In this document: positions 47,990 to 58,561 of the stretch, piece by piece
Position numbering within the stretch: position 1 is the first letter of the stretch
Layout of the letters: each line of letters starts with the position of its first letter
From: Cyrtodaria siliqua
Taxonomy: Eukaryota > Mollusca > Bivalvia > Adapedonta > Hiatellidae
Assembly: GCA_037043455.1 (NCBI GenBank)
Contig: JAWPHD010001352.1
Coordinates: forward strand, 124,001-188,000
DNA: 64,000 nucleotides
Direction of reading: 5' to 3'
Made by a program: the position numbers and the translations under genes
Notes under the pieces: model-generated
Databases searched by the model: none
Told to the model about the DNA's origin: nothing
What the model saw: the letters and a program-made list of their open reading frames with translations, nothing else

Positions 47990-48127
47990 TCTGCTTATTT
48001 TTTAATAGTTTTATCTTTATATATTTACATTAATTTTTAATTAATACTTCATTTCTTCATTTTTCATCAATTTTTGCGCACAATATGACCTATTTGTGTG
48101 TCGACGTGCCGTAAAACACCATTCATT
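47990..48127 (+). mobile_element. LINE 3'-end fragment inserted antisense in ORF1 of the same family
   Basis: On the plus strand this is the last ~135 bp of the same LINE family (TTTATATATTTACATTAATT through GACGTGCCGTAAAACACC and CATTCATTCATTC). It interrupts the ORF1 start region of the minus-strand copy and replaces a short piece (CAACAGGCCTTTCCCTG) that is present in the 60.4 kb copy. Confidence 0.8.
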
Positions 48128-48872
48128 CATTCTTCTGATTGAATGATAAGAAAACGAGGAAAGGACTGGTTGATCACTGGTTCCTCAGTATCATGTTCTG
48201 TTTTTCCCCATTTGTTCGTAGTCTGTGCGTTTTGTGATGCCATGATGGGCGTTAAGAATTCATCTTCCACGCTTCTCACCCACCTCGGAGTCCAACAAGG
48301 GGACATTTGCTGTGGATATCCAACAGTCAAAATGCCAAGAATACGTAGAAGGTATACTCATATAAAGCCAACGCATCAGACCCCCCATACCACCCAGCGG
48401 ACATAACCCCTAAACTAAAAAGTCAAAGAGCCGCACTTATGTTCCGCTTAAAAAGTGGCACGACTATAACCATATAGCGTTTTGAAATACATGATTAACC
48501 CGTGCGCCACCGCCATAAAAGACCCTATGTATTTAAAGTAGAACAATATAAAAGGTAAGTAGGATACAGTGTACTGGTACTGTCTGAATAATAAGGTCGG
48601 ATCTCTTATAGCTGGCGTGACAAACCGATTGATCAGATCGGGCTAAATGTGACCGCCCGTCTAGTTGAAGTCCGGACTAAAGTGGTGTGCTGCAACGTGG
48701 AGATAACTACCAGATCTCACGCCACTCAACCACCAGGACTCCCTTCTCCAACTACACGGGTCGCCACCCACGGTCAACAGGTGGGTTACATTTCGGGGGA
48801 GTCGGGGGTCCTACCCCTCTGCTAAGTAACGAGCAGTCGGTTAATTCTTATCACACCACCACCGACTGGGGG
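48128..48872 (-). mobile_element. LINE 5' UTR and ORF1 start
   Basis: The ORF1 beginning (MASQNAQTTNKWGKTEHDTE; an upstream in-frame extension also exists) lies at about 48127-48242. The sequence above it to 48872 is shared with 60.7-61.15 kb (GACCGCCCGTCTAGTTGAAG; GCTAAGTAACGAGCAGTCGG; ACCACCGACT). The common right boundary marks the element's 5' end at about 48872. Confidence 0.75.
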
Positions 48873-48876
48873 GCTA

Positions 48877-48976
48877 GGATCAATTAGACATTAAGAGCAA
48901 CATTCCTGTGAAGTTTCATGAAAATCCGTCAAGTAGTTTCAGAGGAGTAGTCGCTACAAGTTTTCATTATATAAAT
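48877..48976 (+). mobile_element. Helentron-like core fragment (320 bp type)
   Basis: GCTAGGATCAATTAGACATT through AGTCGCTACAAGTTTTCATT and TATATAAATCTATG matches part of one unit of the 31-35 kb core. It adjoins the LINE 5' end, so the LINE may have inserted into such an element. Confidence 0.7.
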
Positions 48977-49110
48977 CTATGCATTGTTTTCAATATCAAA
49001 GGGGAATTTTTAAGAAACACAAATTGTGTTGTTTTTTTTATTATTTAAGTGGTACCAAGAATTTACCATTTCAAATTGCAAAATGTATGCTGTTTTCCTG
49101 TATTGGACTT

Positions 49111-49655
49111 AGGCCAGAAAAACAAATACCTGTGTTTCTGGTTACTCTGCTGAAAAAAAGGGTAGGTAGGTCGGTAAATTCTTTCTTTTATTTCTTTTAT
49201 TTTTGCCCATGTGGTTTGGACGATGTTAAAGGTATCTTTAACGTGTCAAGTAGTTAATTTGTAGTGATTTTGCAATGATATCTTCTTAACTTGTTTGTTT
49301 TGAATAAAATAAATTGAAAACACATATTTTCTGCCATTACGAGTTTACATTCGATTGCACTTTATAATTTTCCTGAGGCTGGGTGGTATTGGAAGAACAA
49401 ATCTGCTGGCAGCATGTCTTGATTAATGTTTTTCATAACTTCTGCTCTGTCCAATGGCTTCATTTTCCAATACGAATAGCCAAAACGGGTTTTAGCGCAT
49501 GTTTCATACTCTCTTTTCGTACATTACCGTTTCGTACCCATCTTTTTCGTACTATTTTTTTTAAAATTTTATTTTTGATAAAAAACTGTAGGGTCGGCGC
49601 CAAAAAATAGGGACGGTCGGGTAACCAAAAACACAGGCATTATTTTTCTGGCCTT
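49111..49655. mobile_element. Inverted-repeat element (~545 bp)
   Basis: GGCCAGAAAAACAAATACCT with GTGTTTCTGGTTAC at the left is inverted at 49620-49655. Unique AT-rich interior. Foldback/MITE-like; no target duplication identified. Confidence 0.55.
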
Positions 49656-50474
49656 ATAAAAATTCACACACAAATACTTTTTTTTAAAGGGGAATTTTTC
49701 ACAGGAAAAAGGGGAAAAATAAAATACATTTAGGGGTGGGGAATGGGGCCGAATTTCGGCCCCAAAAACGGTCAAACGACGATCCTGAGGTATATGCCAA
49801 AATGCAGAAAAATGCCTCCCCCATCCCGAAAATTTATTTGCCTCTGTGTCAATTTTGTCGGGTTACGGACTGGTTACCGCAGTGTCGATAGGTGTGGAAC
49901 AACTTTCTCTGTGTTTTCTTTCCTCGGTATGCCTTTTTACATACATCGTGTTGTTTATTCACCTTTTGGAATATTTTAGTAGTACAGGCAATATTGGAGC
50001 CTTTGCAGCATAATGCAAACCGATTAACTACCAATCTTAAGTTATTACTCTGAAATACCACCAACCAACACTATTGCGTGGAGTCGGCTGCATACAGACA
50101 TATGTTTATTTGTTGAGAAATGAAGGCTAAATCATTGATGTATAGCAAAAATAAAAGGGGACCAAAAATATATCATCGCTGTATAGTCAAACCCCAATTC
50201 ATAGATGATTTGACAAGATATTTTTTCTACATTGACAACATGGCCCTCACTCTAAAGACAATGTTTATAAGGAGCATCATGTAATTGTCTTAAACAAGTT
50301 TTAATGATATTTGATGCTGTGGTCAAAAAGTCTCCTATCCCATGGGACCGTCGGGTAAAATTTTAAGTGTTCTATATAGCCTTAAGTAGTGGTTGAAAAA
50401 GCTTGTTGCAAAATATACCTAGTGAGTTTTTACTTTGCACTTAAATCTGATTTTTCTTTCTCTATTTTTTGCAG
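49656..50474. other. No gene seen; likely upstream/intronic to the OB-fold gene
   Basis: AT-rich, with a T-rich pyrimidine tract just before 50475 that serves as the splice acceptor region. Confidence 0.4.
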
Positions 50475-50647
50475 CATGTCTCTAAAGAATATTTCCGAGC
50501 TTCCATCTGCAGGAATAGACAGGCCTGTGCCTTATACAAAAGGCCACTTGGAAGTTTTGGTAGTGAAGGTTGGGCATACAGCCACATTTTCAAATTCGGG
50601 CCAGGGAGGCGCAATACTGAACTTCAGCATAGCAGACAGCAATAATG
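50475..50647 (+). CDS. OB-fold (RPA-like) gene, N-terminal exon
   Basis: Acceptor TATTTTTTGCAG is followed by CATG; the ATG at 50476 gives MSLKNISELPSAGIDRPVPY, then HLEVLVVKVGHTATFSNSG and GGAILNFSIADSNN. The pattern of beta strands (LEVLVVKV; AILNFSIADS) resembles the first strands of an OB fold, as in RPA1-type single-strand DNA-binding domains. The likely donor is AATG/GTTAGC, leaving phase 1. Because an acceptor lies one base before the ATG, this is either the first coding exon after a non-coding leader or an internal exon. Joining to the 57342 exon in its main frame is not phase-compatible with this donor. An alternative acceptor 7 bp into that exon would fit. Confidence 0.55.
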
Positions 50648-50818
50648 GTTAGCTTAAATGATCGTCAAAGTTTCGACTGATTAAAGAAGGCAGGTCACTT
50701 CACCTAAGAAACTTTCTTTTGAAAGCAGAAAAAGTCATGTTGACCGCGAATTCGAAAGTAATGATGACAGCACAGGTCACAGTGTCCAGTAACATACACT
50801 AAGCTGCTGTAGAATTAG

Positions 50819-50908
50819 TGATTCCTTCTTCACCTTATAAATCGCTCAAAGAAGTGAAGACCACCAAAAAAAAAACAAGTGGTCACTGTTCGTGGACAGA
50901 TTATCAAG
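50819..50908 (+). CDS. Possible small exon of the OB-fold gene (weak)
   Basis: Between AATTAG and CAAG/GTATGCC lie 90 bp open in the phase left by the preceding exon, reading IPSSPYKSLKEVKTTKKKTS. It is phase 1 at both ends, so it could be included or skipped without shifting frame. The ten-A run and lysine bias make chance plausible. Confidence 0.25.
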
Positions 50909-51099
50909 GTATGCCATTTTCATATTCCTTTCCTTTTCTATACCTGCTTAATCTCGACCACGCTGTAACCCATTACAAACTTCTTCCCATACACCCCCGC
51001 CCATTCAGTGTCTTTTTTAATGCATAATTTGGGGCCCCATTCACAATTCCAAAATGTATCCTTTTTCACACAATTATATGCAATAAATTCACAATCTAA

Positions 51100-52080
51100 A
51101 ACAAGAGGCCCAAGAGGGCCTGTGGACGCTCTACTGGCTCTAGATAAAGTTTATGTATAAGGGGCCATAACTCTTTCAAATATCGTTCAACCAGAACATG
51201 GTGATGATATACGCAACTAGGCTTGGTACTGATTGTCCCTGACAAGTTTCGTTGAAATCCAGCCAGAGGTTCAGGAGTACTAGTCTGTACAAAGTTAGTG
51301 TATTAAAACCTTTAAGGGGTCATAACTCTGCCAAAATTCATTCAACCACAACACGGCAATGACAGGTGCAACTAGGCTTGGTACTGATCATCCCCATCAA
51401 GATTCGTTGAAATCCAGCAAGGAATTCAGAAGAGACTAATCTGGACAACATTTGGCTATTAAAACCTTTAAAGGGCCATAACTCTGCCAAAAATAATTCA
51501 TAACAAATATAGCGACGATATGCACAACAAGGCTTGATACTGATCATCCTTGTTAAGTTTCGTTAAAATCCAGTCAGGGGTTAAGGAGAACTAGCCCGGA
51601 AAATGTTTGGGTATCAAAAAACTTTAAAGGGTCTTAACTCCACTAAAAATCTGTTAACCAGAATGCCACGATGATATGCAAAACTATGCTTGCTGCCAAT
51701 CATCCCTGTAAAGTTTCGTTGAAATGAGGGGAGGCGTTCAGGAGAACAAGTCCAGACAAAGTTTGTGTATTAAAACCTTTAAAGGGCCATAACTCTGTCA
51801 AAAATCATTCAACCGAACCATGGCAATGATTTGCACAACTAGACCCGATACTGATCAACCTTGTCAAGTTTCGTTAAAATCCAGCCAGGGGTTCAGGAGA
51901 ACTAGTCCAGACAAAGTTTGTGTATTAAAACCTTTAAAGGGACTCCACCAAAATCATTCAACCGGAACACGGTGACGATATGTACAACTAGGCTTGGTAT
52001 TGATCATCCTTGAAAAATTTCACTGAAATCTGGCCAAATGAAGGCCCTTTCTTCTTAATGAGGCCAAAATATAGCAAGAA
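51100..52080 (+). mobile_element. Helentron-like element, interrupted by LINE
   Basis: Starts AACAAGAGGCCCAAGAGGGC. The ~155 bp units share CAACTAGGCTTGG, CTGATCATCC, AAGTTTCGTTGAAATCCAG and CATTCAACC. It is cut at AAATATAGCA (52080) by the LINE tail. Confidence 0.75.
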
Positions 52081-52081
52081 T

Positions 52082-52619
52082 GAATGAATGGTGTTTTACG
52101 GCACGTCGACACATCAATAGGTCATATTGTGCGCAAAACTTTATGAATGAATGAATGGTGTTTTACGGCACGTCGACACATAAATAGGTCATATTGTGCG
52201 CAAAACTGATAAAAGATGAAGAAATGAAGGATTAATTAAAAATTAATGTAAATATATCAGGTAAAACTATTAAAAAATAAGGGATGATATGGTAGTAATA
52301 TAAACTATACATGTAAATCAACAAATGCCCGAAAAGGGGTATATAAAAAAGTAATTGTATACAAGAACATATTATACTGATTTATAAAGTCTGATTTCCT
52401 TAAGGAAATCTAAAACTAGACTAAAATCTACAGTATTAAATAACTCGGTCATAGTATTAACATTGTAGTACCTTTGACGCATAGGATCAAAGTCTACACA
52501 TTCCAGCAATATGTGATTGACCGTTAACGGTGCAAAGCAGGTTATACATTCTGGTAATGGCTCACCATGTAATAAATATGAATGAGTATAACGTGTATGC
52601 CCTATTCTGCACCCAAATA
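52082..52619 (-). mobile_element. Tandem LINE 3' ends
   Basis: The last 60 bp of the LINE (GAATGAATGAATGGTGTTTT through GTGCGCAAAACT) occur at 52082-52141, immediately followed by a longer 3' end (52142-52619) that reaches into the RNase H C-terminal region. Nested insertion at the tail repeat or a template jump would explain the pair. Confidence 0.75.
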
Positions 52620-54964
52620 TATGAAAAATGAAGTATTAATTAAAAATTAATGTAAATATATAAAGATAAAACTATTAAAAAATAAGGGATGATCAGGTGT
52701 AATATAAACTATGTATGTAAATCAACAAATGCCCGTCAACGGGTATATAAACAAGTAAATATATATAAGAACACATTACAATGATTTATATAGTCTGATC
52801 TCTTTCAGGGAAATCTAAAAACAAGACTAAAATCTACAGTATCAAATAACACTTTCATAGTATTAACATTGTAGTAGACGCATAGGATCAAAGTCTACAC
52901 ATTCCAATAATATGTGGTAGTGGGACACAAGGGACCATGGACAAAAGGGACCAGACAAAAATTAGTTAAAAATGTAGATTTACATTGATAATAGTTGTGT
53001 ATTGCAATTGTAAATATCATAATTTGATTATTTAAAGGATAATTTAAAGGATAACTTAAACTCAAGAATATCATTTGATGGCCAATTATTCAATAAAGTT
53101 ATAGGTAAAAATGTTCATTCTTTTTCCAGAATTTAAGTTTAATTAATTAAAATTAACTGTTCATTATATTAGATCTTATATTGCCATGTGTTTATATCCA
53201 TTGTAAGTAATTTTCATGTCATTATTAATTAGTGCATGCAGAATTCTGGAACCAGTTACCAACTTAATATTTTCTTTAAAGGGCCATACTAATTGAAAAA
53301 TATTTAAACTAATAAGTTCAAATCATCAAAAAATTAAATAGAAAACAAATAATAGCTTGCTAATAGTATTCATTGTTTGTCAAATTGTTCCCATAATATG
53401 GATCCTTTAAGGATAAGGATATTTAAATCCAGGATTTGTTTTATAAAGGTATGCAAAAACAACAATTATTTATTTGTTTTACTAGTAGTATACATATGTC
53501 ATTTGTGAGTTCTTATCATATAAATTGTTTAAATAGCCATTTCATGAAGATAGATAACTGATTGCATTTATAATCCAGCTTCTTAATTAAATGATTGTAT
53601 CACAATACAAAAATAAAACTATGGTCCCTTGTGTCCCATAATGTGGTCCCTTTTGTCCCAAAAATGTGGTCCCAAGTGTCTGGTCCCTTTTGTCCATGGT
53701 CCCTTGTGTCCCATATTCTAATATGTGTTTGGCCGTTAACGGTGCAAAGCAGGGTATACATTCTGGTAATTGCTCAACTTGTAATAAATATGAATGAGTA
53801 TAACGTGTATGCCCTATCCTGCATCGGGCTAGGACAACTTCCTCTCGACGAATGCGTCTACTAGAAGAACGCCATTCTCCGAGTAACGGTTTAATTGGAT
53901 GGAGTTTATTATTAACTGACAAATCCCAAGCGGCTTGCCAAGAGTTACGAATATATGTGTTAATACAATTTTTAAAATCAGTATAAGGTAATTTGGTATT
54001 AGTTATATGTAAATCTAATGCTGCCTTAGCAGCTCTATCATTACCACGTATTCCTACATGGCTTGGAAGCCAGCAGAAAATAATAACATTATCAATTATA
54101 AGAGAATTGTACTTTTCTAAAAGTTGAAGCACAACTGGGTTATCATGTTTCATATTACCCAGTGCTTGAAGAGATGAAAGGGAATCAGAAAATATTACAA
54201 AAATGGGTATCATCAGATTCCTGAATATAATTTAAGGCAAGTTCAATTGCCTTAAGTTCAGCTGAAAAGATAGAGGCCTTGTCAGGCAGGCGTCTCTTTA
54301 TGTGTGTTTGTGAACAACAGCTGCTGCAGCTACCTTATCTCCATCTTTAGAGCCATCTGTGTAGATGTGTTGAAAGTTACTGTATTTCGATTTAATTTCA
54401 TTAAATTTGCTTTGAAAGACAGTAGGGTCTGTGCTGGATTTGTTATTATTACAAAGATCAAAAATAATTGTTGGTGTTTCCTAAGTCCACGGTGGAATTT
54501 GTGGTACTTTGTACTTGGCAATCAAATTTAGGTCGATTTCAGTGTCTCTTAATTTTGGTTTAATACACCAAATGGTCGAATGGCCTTCAGTTTTCGATCA
54601 AAAAGAGGTTCACAACTAGGATTAAAAACATTATCGAAAGTTGGTTTGCGAGTCGATCCATATACTATCGATCCGTAGTCCAGCTTGGATCTGATAAGAG
54701 ATCTGTAAAGTCGCAATAGGACTTTTCGATCTGCTCCCCAATTAGTGTTTTCAACAACTTTAAGTAAATTAATAGCTTTAAGGCATTTGGCCTTCAAGTA
54801 TTTAAGGTGTGGTATAAACGTTAATTTACGGTCGAAAATAAGACCAAGGAATTTTGTCTCATCCACTACTGGTATTGGTGACCCATCCAGTGTTAGATGT
54901 GGGTCTTCATGATGTTTACGAAGTTGACAAAAGTGCATACAATTAATTTAAAACCATTTTCATC
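52620..54964 (-). mobile_element. LINE copy 3, 5' truncated (RT end, RNase H, 3' UTR)
   Basis: From the RT motif CMHFCQLRKHHEDPHLTLDG (54938) through FLGLIFDRKL and DYGSIVYGSTRK, then a deletion of about 60 codons relative to the 45 kb copy. The RNase H remnant follows, with FSDSLSSLQAL, WLPSHVGIRGNDRA and CRIGHTRYTHSYLL. A 3' UTR without the terminal tail comes last. An 802 bp TIR element sits near its 3' side. Several frameshifts; not functional. Confidence 0.8.
52917..53718. mobile_element. TIR element with 9 bp target duplication, inserted in LINE copy 3
   Basis: TGGGACACAAGGGACCATGG followed by ACAAAAGGGACCAGACA at the left is perfectly inverted at the right end, where related GGTCCCTTTTGTCCC phrases are repeated. 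TAATATGTG lies on both sides (52908-52916, 53719-53727), and the homologous LINE sequence at 44.1 kb has this site once, uninterrupted. A 9 bp duplication is typical of Mutator-like elements. The interior is AT-rich and non-coding. Confidence 0.8.
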
Positions 54965-55057
54965 ATTCAACAGAGTTATTCCCCTTGATTATCAAGTCTT
55001 ACCACATGAAAGCCATTATACCAATATAGCATCTTCAGGCCATCTTCGACCTCTTGT
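54965..55057 (-). mobile_element. Helentron-like terminus fragment
   Basis: ACAGAGTTATTCCCCTTGAT followed by CATCTTCGACCTCTTGTTTT resembles a core unit and the reversed family terminus. Short remnant flanking the LINE. Confidence 0.5.
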
Positions 55058-55227
55058 TTTGTATATATATATTGTACAGACAGGGTTCGCAATGCACAAC
55101 TTCCTCTGGTCATGCATTACACATAAAAAGTCAATTTCATGTGTTGTGTGTCATGTTAAAGTACGTAAATTTGACACGTCACTTTAAGCATCAACTGCCT
55201 CTTTTAACACCTCTTAATACCACAGGC

Positions 55228-55620
55228 AGATGACGCATACCCCACCCCACCCTCCCCTACTACCCCTCCCCCACACACTCTCTACTACCCCCTTCCCATC
55301 TGTTTCTCCTCAACCAAGTAGAATGAATGAATGGTGTTTTACGGCACGTCGACACATAAATAGGTAATATTGTGCGCAAAAAGTGAAGAAAAATGAAGAA
55401 ATGAAGTATTAATTAAAAATTAATGTAAATATATAAAGATAAAACTATTAAAAAATTAGGGATGATAAGGTGTAATATAAACTATTTATGTAAATCAACA
55501 ACCAAGAAGAACAGTTTACACTATGTCATTAAAAAACATATTTAAGGGGGGTTATAGATAAACAGATGGGAAGGGTGGTAGTAGAGAGTGGGGGTAGTGG
55601 GGTGGGGGAGGGGGATTGAT
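55228..55620. repeat. Inverted CCCCACCC-rich repeat split by a LINE tail
   Basis: CAGGCAGATGACGCATACCC with the C-rich block and CTTCCCATCTGTTTCTCCTC (55223-55310) is inverted at 55507-55617. A third copy in plus orientation lies at 57652-57760. The two arms flank the small LINE fragment. Confidence 0.6.
55319..55498 (-). mobile_element. LINE 3'-end insertion, 180 bp, with 8 bp target duplication
   Basis: Begins (low coordinate) TAGAATGAATGAATGGTG and stops within the 3' UTR. CAACCAAG is present on both sides (55311-55318, 55499-55506). Dead-on-arrival 5'-truncated copy. Confidence 0.8.
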
Positions 55621-55676
55621 ACCTAATCCAGTGTGCAACAGAAGTGATTGACACTTTCTCATGAGAATTTAAACTA

Positions 55677-56451
55677 CAGTCGAACCTCGATAGCTCGAAC
55701 ACCGGTGATTCGAATACCATCGGTAATTCGAACACATTTTCCGGTCCCGACACAACTTCTATATAATTCAATGTAATTTAACCTCGATTATTCGAATATT
55801 ATTTCTCGAATACCCCGGCTCGCTCAAATACTTTTTGCGGTCCGAAGATCCATTTTTGTGTGAATTTAAACCCCGCTTAATCGAAGGTGATGATCCGTTG
55901 CCATGCGACGTCGGCCATTTCGACGCGTTTGTATTTGTTTGTAGCAAGTTCGATCATAGTGCGAAAACAGATAAAGTTGGTTGTTAAAGGTGCGAACATT
56001 TATGACTGAAAAGCGATAATAGACAGATAAAATTTATGTTTAGGGAACTTCGTTTACTGTTAATTACGATCAATAACGGATGATTTTCTAATTAAATAAT
56101 GTACCGAAACCAATCTTACCTTGTTCTCATTATTCGGACTTCCGGAATGTATGTTAAAATCTATTAGTGTGATATTATTTTAATATCACATTATTGCAGT
56201 TTTTTTGCCTGTATTTTCATTTCAGTGTAACAATTATATGTTATATATCCGTTATGAGGTTTAAACAAACATGCATGAACATAAAAAACATACCCAGAAC
56301 GATACTTCACGTACACAAGTAACTATTTCGGGTGGTACACAAATTCGGATATATATTTTGGTTTTTACCGATACCTCGATGCCTCGAAGCCACCGATAGC
56401 TCGAACATATCCCTATGGTCCCGCTGACTTCGAGCTATCGAGGTTCGACTG
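55677..56451. mobile_element. Non-autonomous pogo/Tigger-like element
   Basis: The left end CAGTCGAACCTCGATAGCTC and the right end GAGCTATCGAGGTTCGACTG are perfect inverted repeats flanked by TA. Further TCGAATA/TCGAAC subrepeats lie inside each end. TIR sequence and TA target are characteristic of pogo/Tigger (Tc1/mariner superfamily). No transposase frame is recognised. Confidence 0.85.
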
Positions 56452-56490
56452 TATATAAAGCTTTCCATGAACCGTATTCTTATTTCGTGT

Positions 56491-57281
56491 TCTATGTCAT
56501 TTATATGATTTCCATGCATACCTATAGGCTATACACTTATTCTTTCAGAATGAAGCTGTCAGAACTGTCAAGTGTGCTGGGACAGATACCAATATTCGAA
56601 CGATCACTCTGTTGAATGAAGGCGAGGAGATGGATGTAACCCTTTGGAGGGAGTTGAGAGTAAAACCGACATTCCTCTTGGTCAATACATCCAGATTGTG
56701 TCTTGTATCACAAACGAGTATCAGAAAGTGTGATCTTTAAATAGTACCAGAAATACAACCATGGTACTATGTCATTTATATGATTTCCATGCATACCTGT
56801 AGGCTATACACTTATTCTTGCAGAATGAAGCTGTCAGAACTGTCAAGTGTGCTGGGACAGATACCAATATTCGAACGATCACTCTGTTGGATGAAGGCGA
56901 GGAGATGGATGTAACCCTTTGGAGGGAGTTGAGTAAAACCGACATTCCTCTTGGTCAATACATCCAGATTGTGTCTTGTATCACAAACGAGTATCAGAAA
57001 GTGTGATCTTTAAATAGTACCAGAAATACAACCATGGTACTATGTCATTTATATGATTTCCATGCATACCTATAGGCTATACACTTATTCTTTCAGAATG
57101 AAGCTGTCAGAACTGTCAAGTGTGCTGGGACAGATACCAATATTCGAACGATCACTCTGTTGGATGAAGGCGAGGAGATGGATGTAACCCTTTGGAGGGA
57201 GTTGAGTAAAACCGACATTCCTCTTGGTCAAACGAGTATCAGAAAGTGTGATCTTTAAATAGTACCAGAAATACAACCATG
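56491..57281 (+). repeat. Three tandem copies of an OB-fold exon plus its acceptor
   Basis: Units 56491-56763, 56764-57036 (273 bp each) and 57037-57281 (28 bp internal deletion) repeat the sequence of the intact exon at 57342 together with ~58 bp of intron including the TTNTTNCAG acceptor. Exon-equivalent parts start at 56549, 56824 and 57097. All three have TGA where the intact exon has TGG (KV-W-SL), and none has the GTAAGT donor, because the unit ends at ACCATGGTAC. Copy 1 also has a 2 bp insertion (GAGTTGAGAGTAAAA). They look like dead exon duplicates upstream of the working one. Confidence 0.85.
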
Positions 57282-57341
57282 GTACTATGTCATTTATATG
57301 ATTTCCATGCATACCTATAGGCTATACACTTATTCTTGCAG

Positions 57342-57557
57342 AATGAAGCTGTCAGAACTGTCAAGTGTGCTGGGACAGATACCAATATTCGAACGATCAC
57401 TCTGTTGGATGAAGGCGAGGAGATGGATGTAACCCTTTGGAGGGAGTTGAGTAAAACCGACATTCCTCTTGGTCAATACATCCAGATTGTGTCTTGTATC
57501 ACAAACGAGTATCAGAAAGTGTGGTCTTTAAATAGTACCAGAAATACAACCATTACG
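57342..57557 (+). CDS. OB-fold (RPA-like) gene, central exon
   Basis: 216 bp (72 codons, phase 0 at both ends) between ATTCTTGCAG and ACG/GTAAGT. The translation includes NEAVRTVKCAGTDTNIRTIT, LLDEGEEMDVTLWRELSKTD and PLGQYIQIVSCITNEYQKVW, and ends LNSTRNTTIT. The order R-x-I-x-L-x-D, then V-T-L-W, then G-x-x-I-x-I, then LNSTRNTTI is the strand pattern of RPA1-type OB folds, which bind single-stranded DNA or mediate protein contacts. The precise gene is not recognised. It is the fourth and only intact unit of a tandem exon array. Confidence 0.7.
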
Positions 57558-58322
57558 GTAAGTCTTCCCCTATTTCAGAAAATGTATATACTGCTACCTC
57601 TCCCTGGTCCTGGCCATTACTGAATCGATTATCAAATTGCCCCCATTTCACACACAGGCAGACGGCGCATACCCACCCCCTCCCCACACTCTCTACTGCC
57701 CACTTCCCATCTCGTTCTCTACAACTCCCTTAAATATGTTTCAATGACATACTGTAAACTGTTCTAATTGGTTTTCAATGTAAAAACAAACAAACACTCT
57801 CTATACCATAGAAAGTAGTCCGAACGTTCTCCGACCTTATCAGCCCTTTTTACGATTTTTGATATTTCATCTGGCTGCCTACGGTAAGAGGAACTCTTAT
57901 CTCCCTCACGGAAGAGGAGCTACCCTCTTGGTTTTAAATCATATATATCGTCAGAGGAACTCCTATCTCCCTCACGGAAGAGGAGCTACCCTCTTGGTTT
58001 TAAATGAATATATCTATGTAAGTATTCACTGGATTACCATTTCAACCCGATTATCAATATATTTATTTACCTATCTGAACCAAAATATTTGTTTTACTAA
58101 CCTTAATATAGTTGTTATCAATATATTTATTTACCAAACAATTCTTTTCCTTTTGGTACTAGCAATTCTGTGAAAAATATCCAATTGTTTATCTTTAAAA
58201 TTTAGACCCTAATTATGCTCCAATCCAAAAATCCCTCAATTCTGTCGGTTGATAGTGGACTTATTTGATGAGGGGAATGTGAAGAATTTAATTAATATGC
58301 AAAACGACAATATGGCGGATAT
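57558..58322. other. Intron with small duplications
   Basis: 57652-57760 is a third copy of the C-rich repeat seen at 55.2-55.6 kb. 57886-58006 holds a two-unit tandem duplication (AGAGGAACTCTTATCTCCCT; GGAGCTACCCTCTTGGTTTT). Confidence 0.6.
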
Positions 58323-58561
58323 ACAGTACAGCTCATGTGAAACCCACACTTTACTCTTTCACGCCGAGTAATTAACAAATTGCGCGGAGTTTCGATGATA
58401 AAACAACTCAAGAGTGGGAAAAGCTTCTCGGCATACTTACGCCATGAAAGCATGCCATGATACTTCGCGTAGACAAACTTGTCGAAACTGCACAGGTAAA
58501 ATGTGCAACTTTTTCTAATTGCAGTGATTTTAATAATGCATAATTATTCAATAACTTTAGA
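58323..58561 (+). mobile_element. Left end of the ACAGTACAG TIR element, second copy
   Basis: Matches 35329-35570 (ACAGTACAGCTC, ACCCACACTTTACTC, GATGATAAAAC, ACTTCGCGTAGA). It ends where a Helentron-like element begins; no right end is present. Confidence 0.7.

Noticed and set aside
53587..53720. C-terminal extension GTQGT... of the RNase H frame
   Set aside because: This is read-through into the TIR of the inserted element, not LINE protein.
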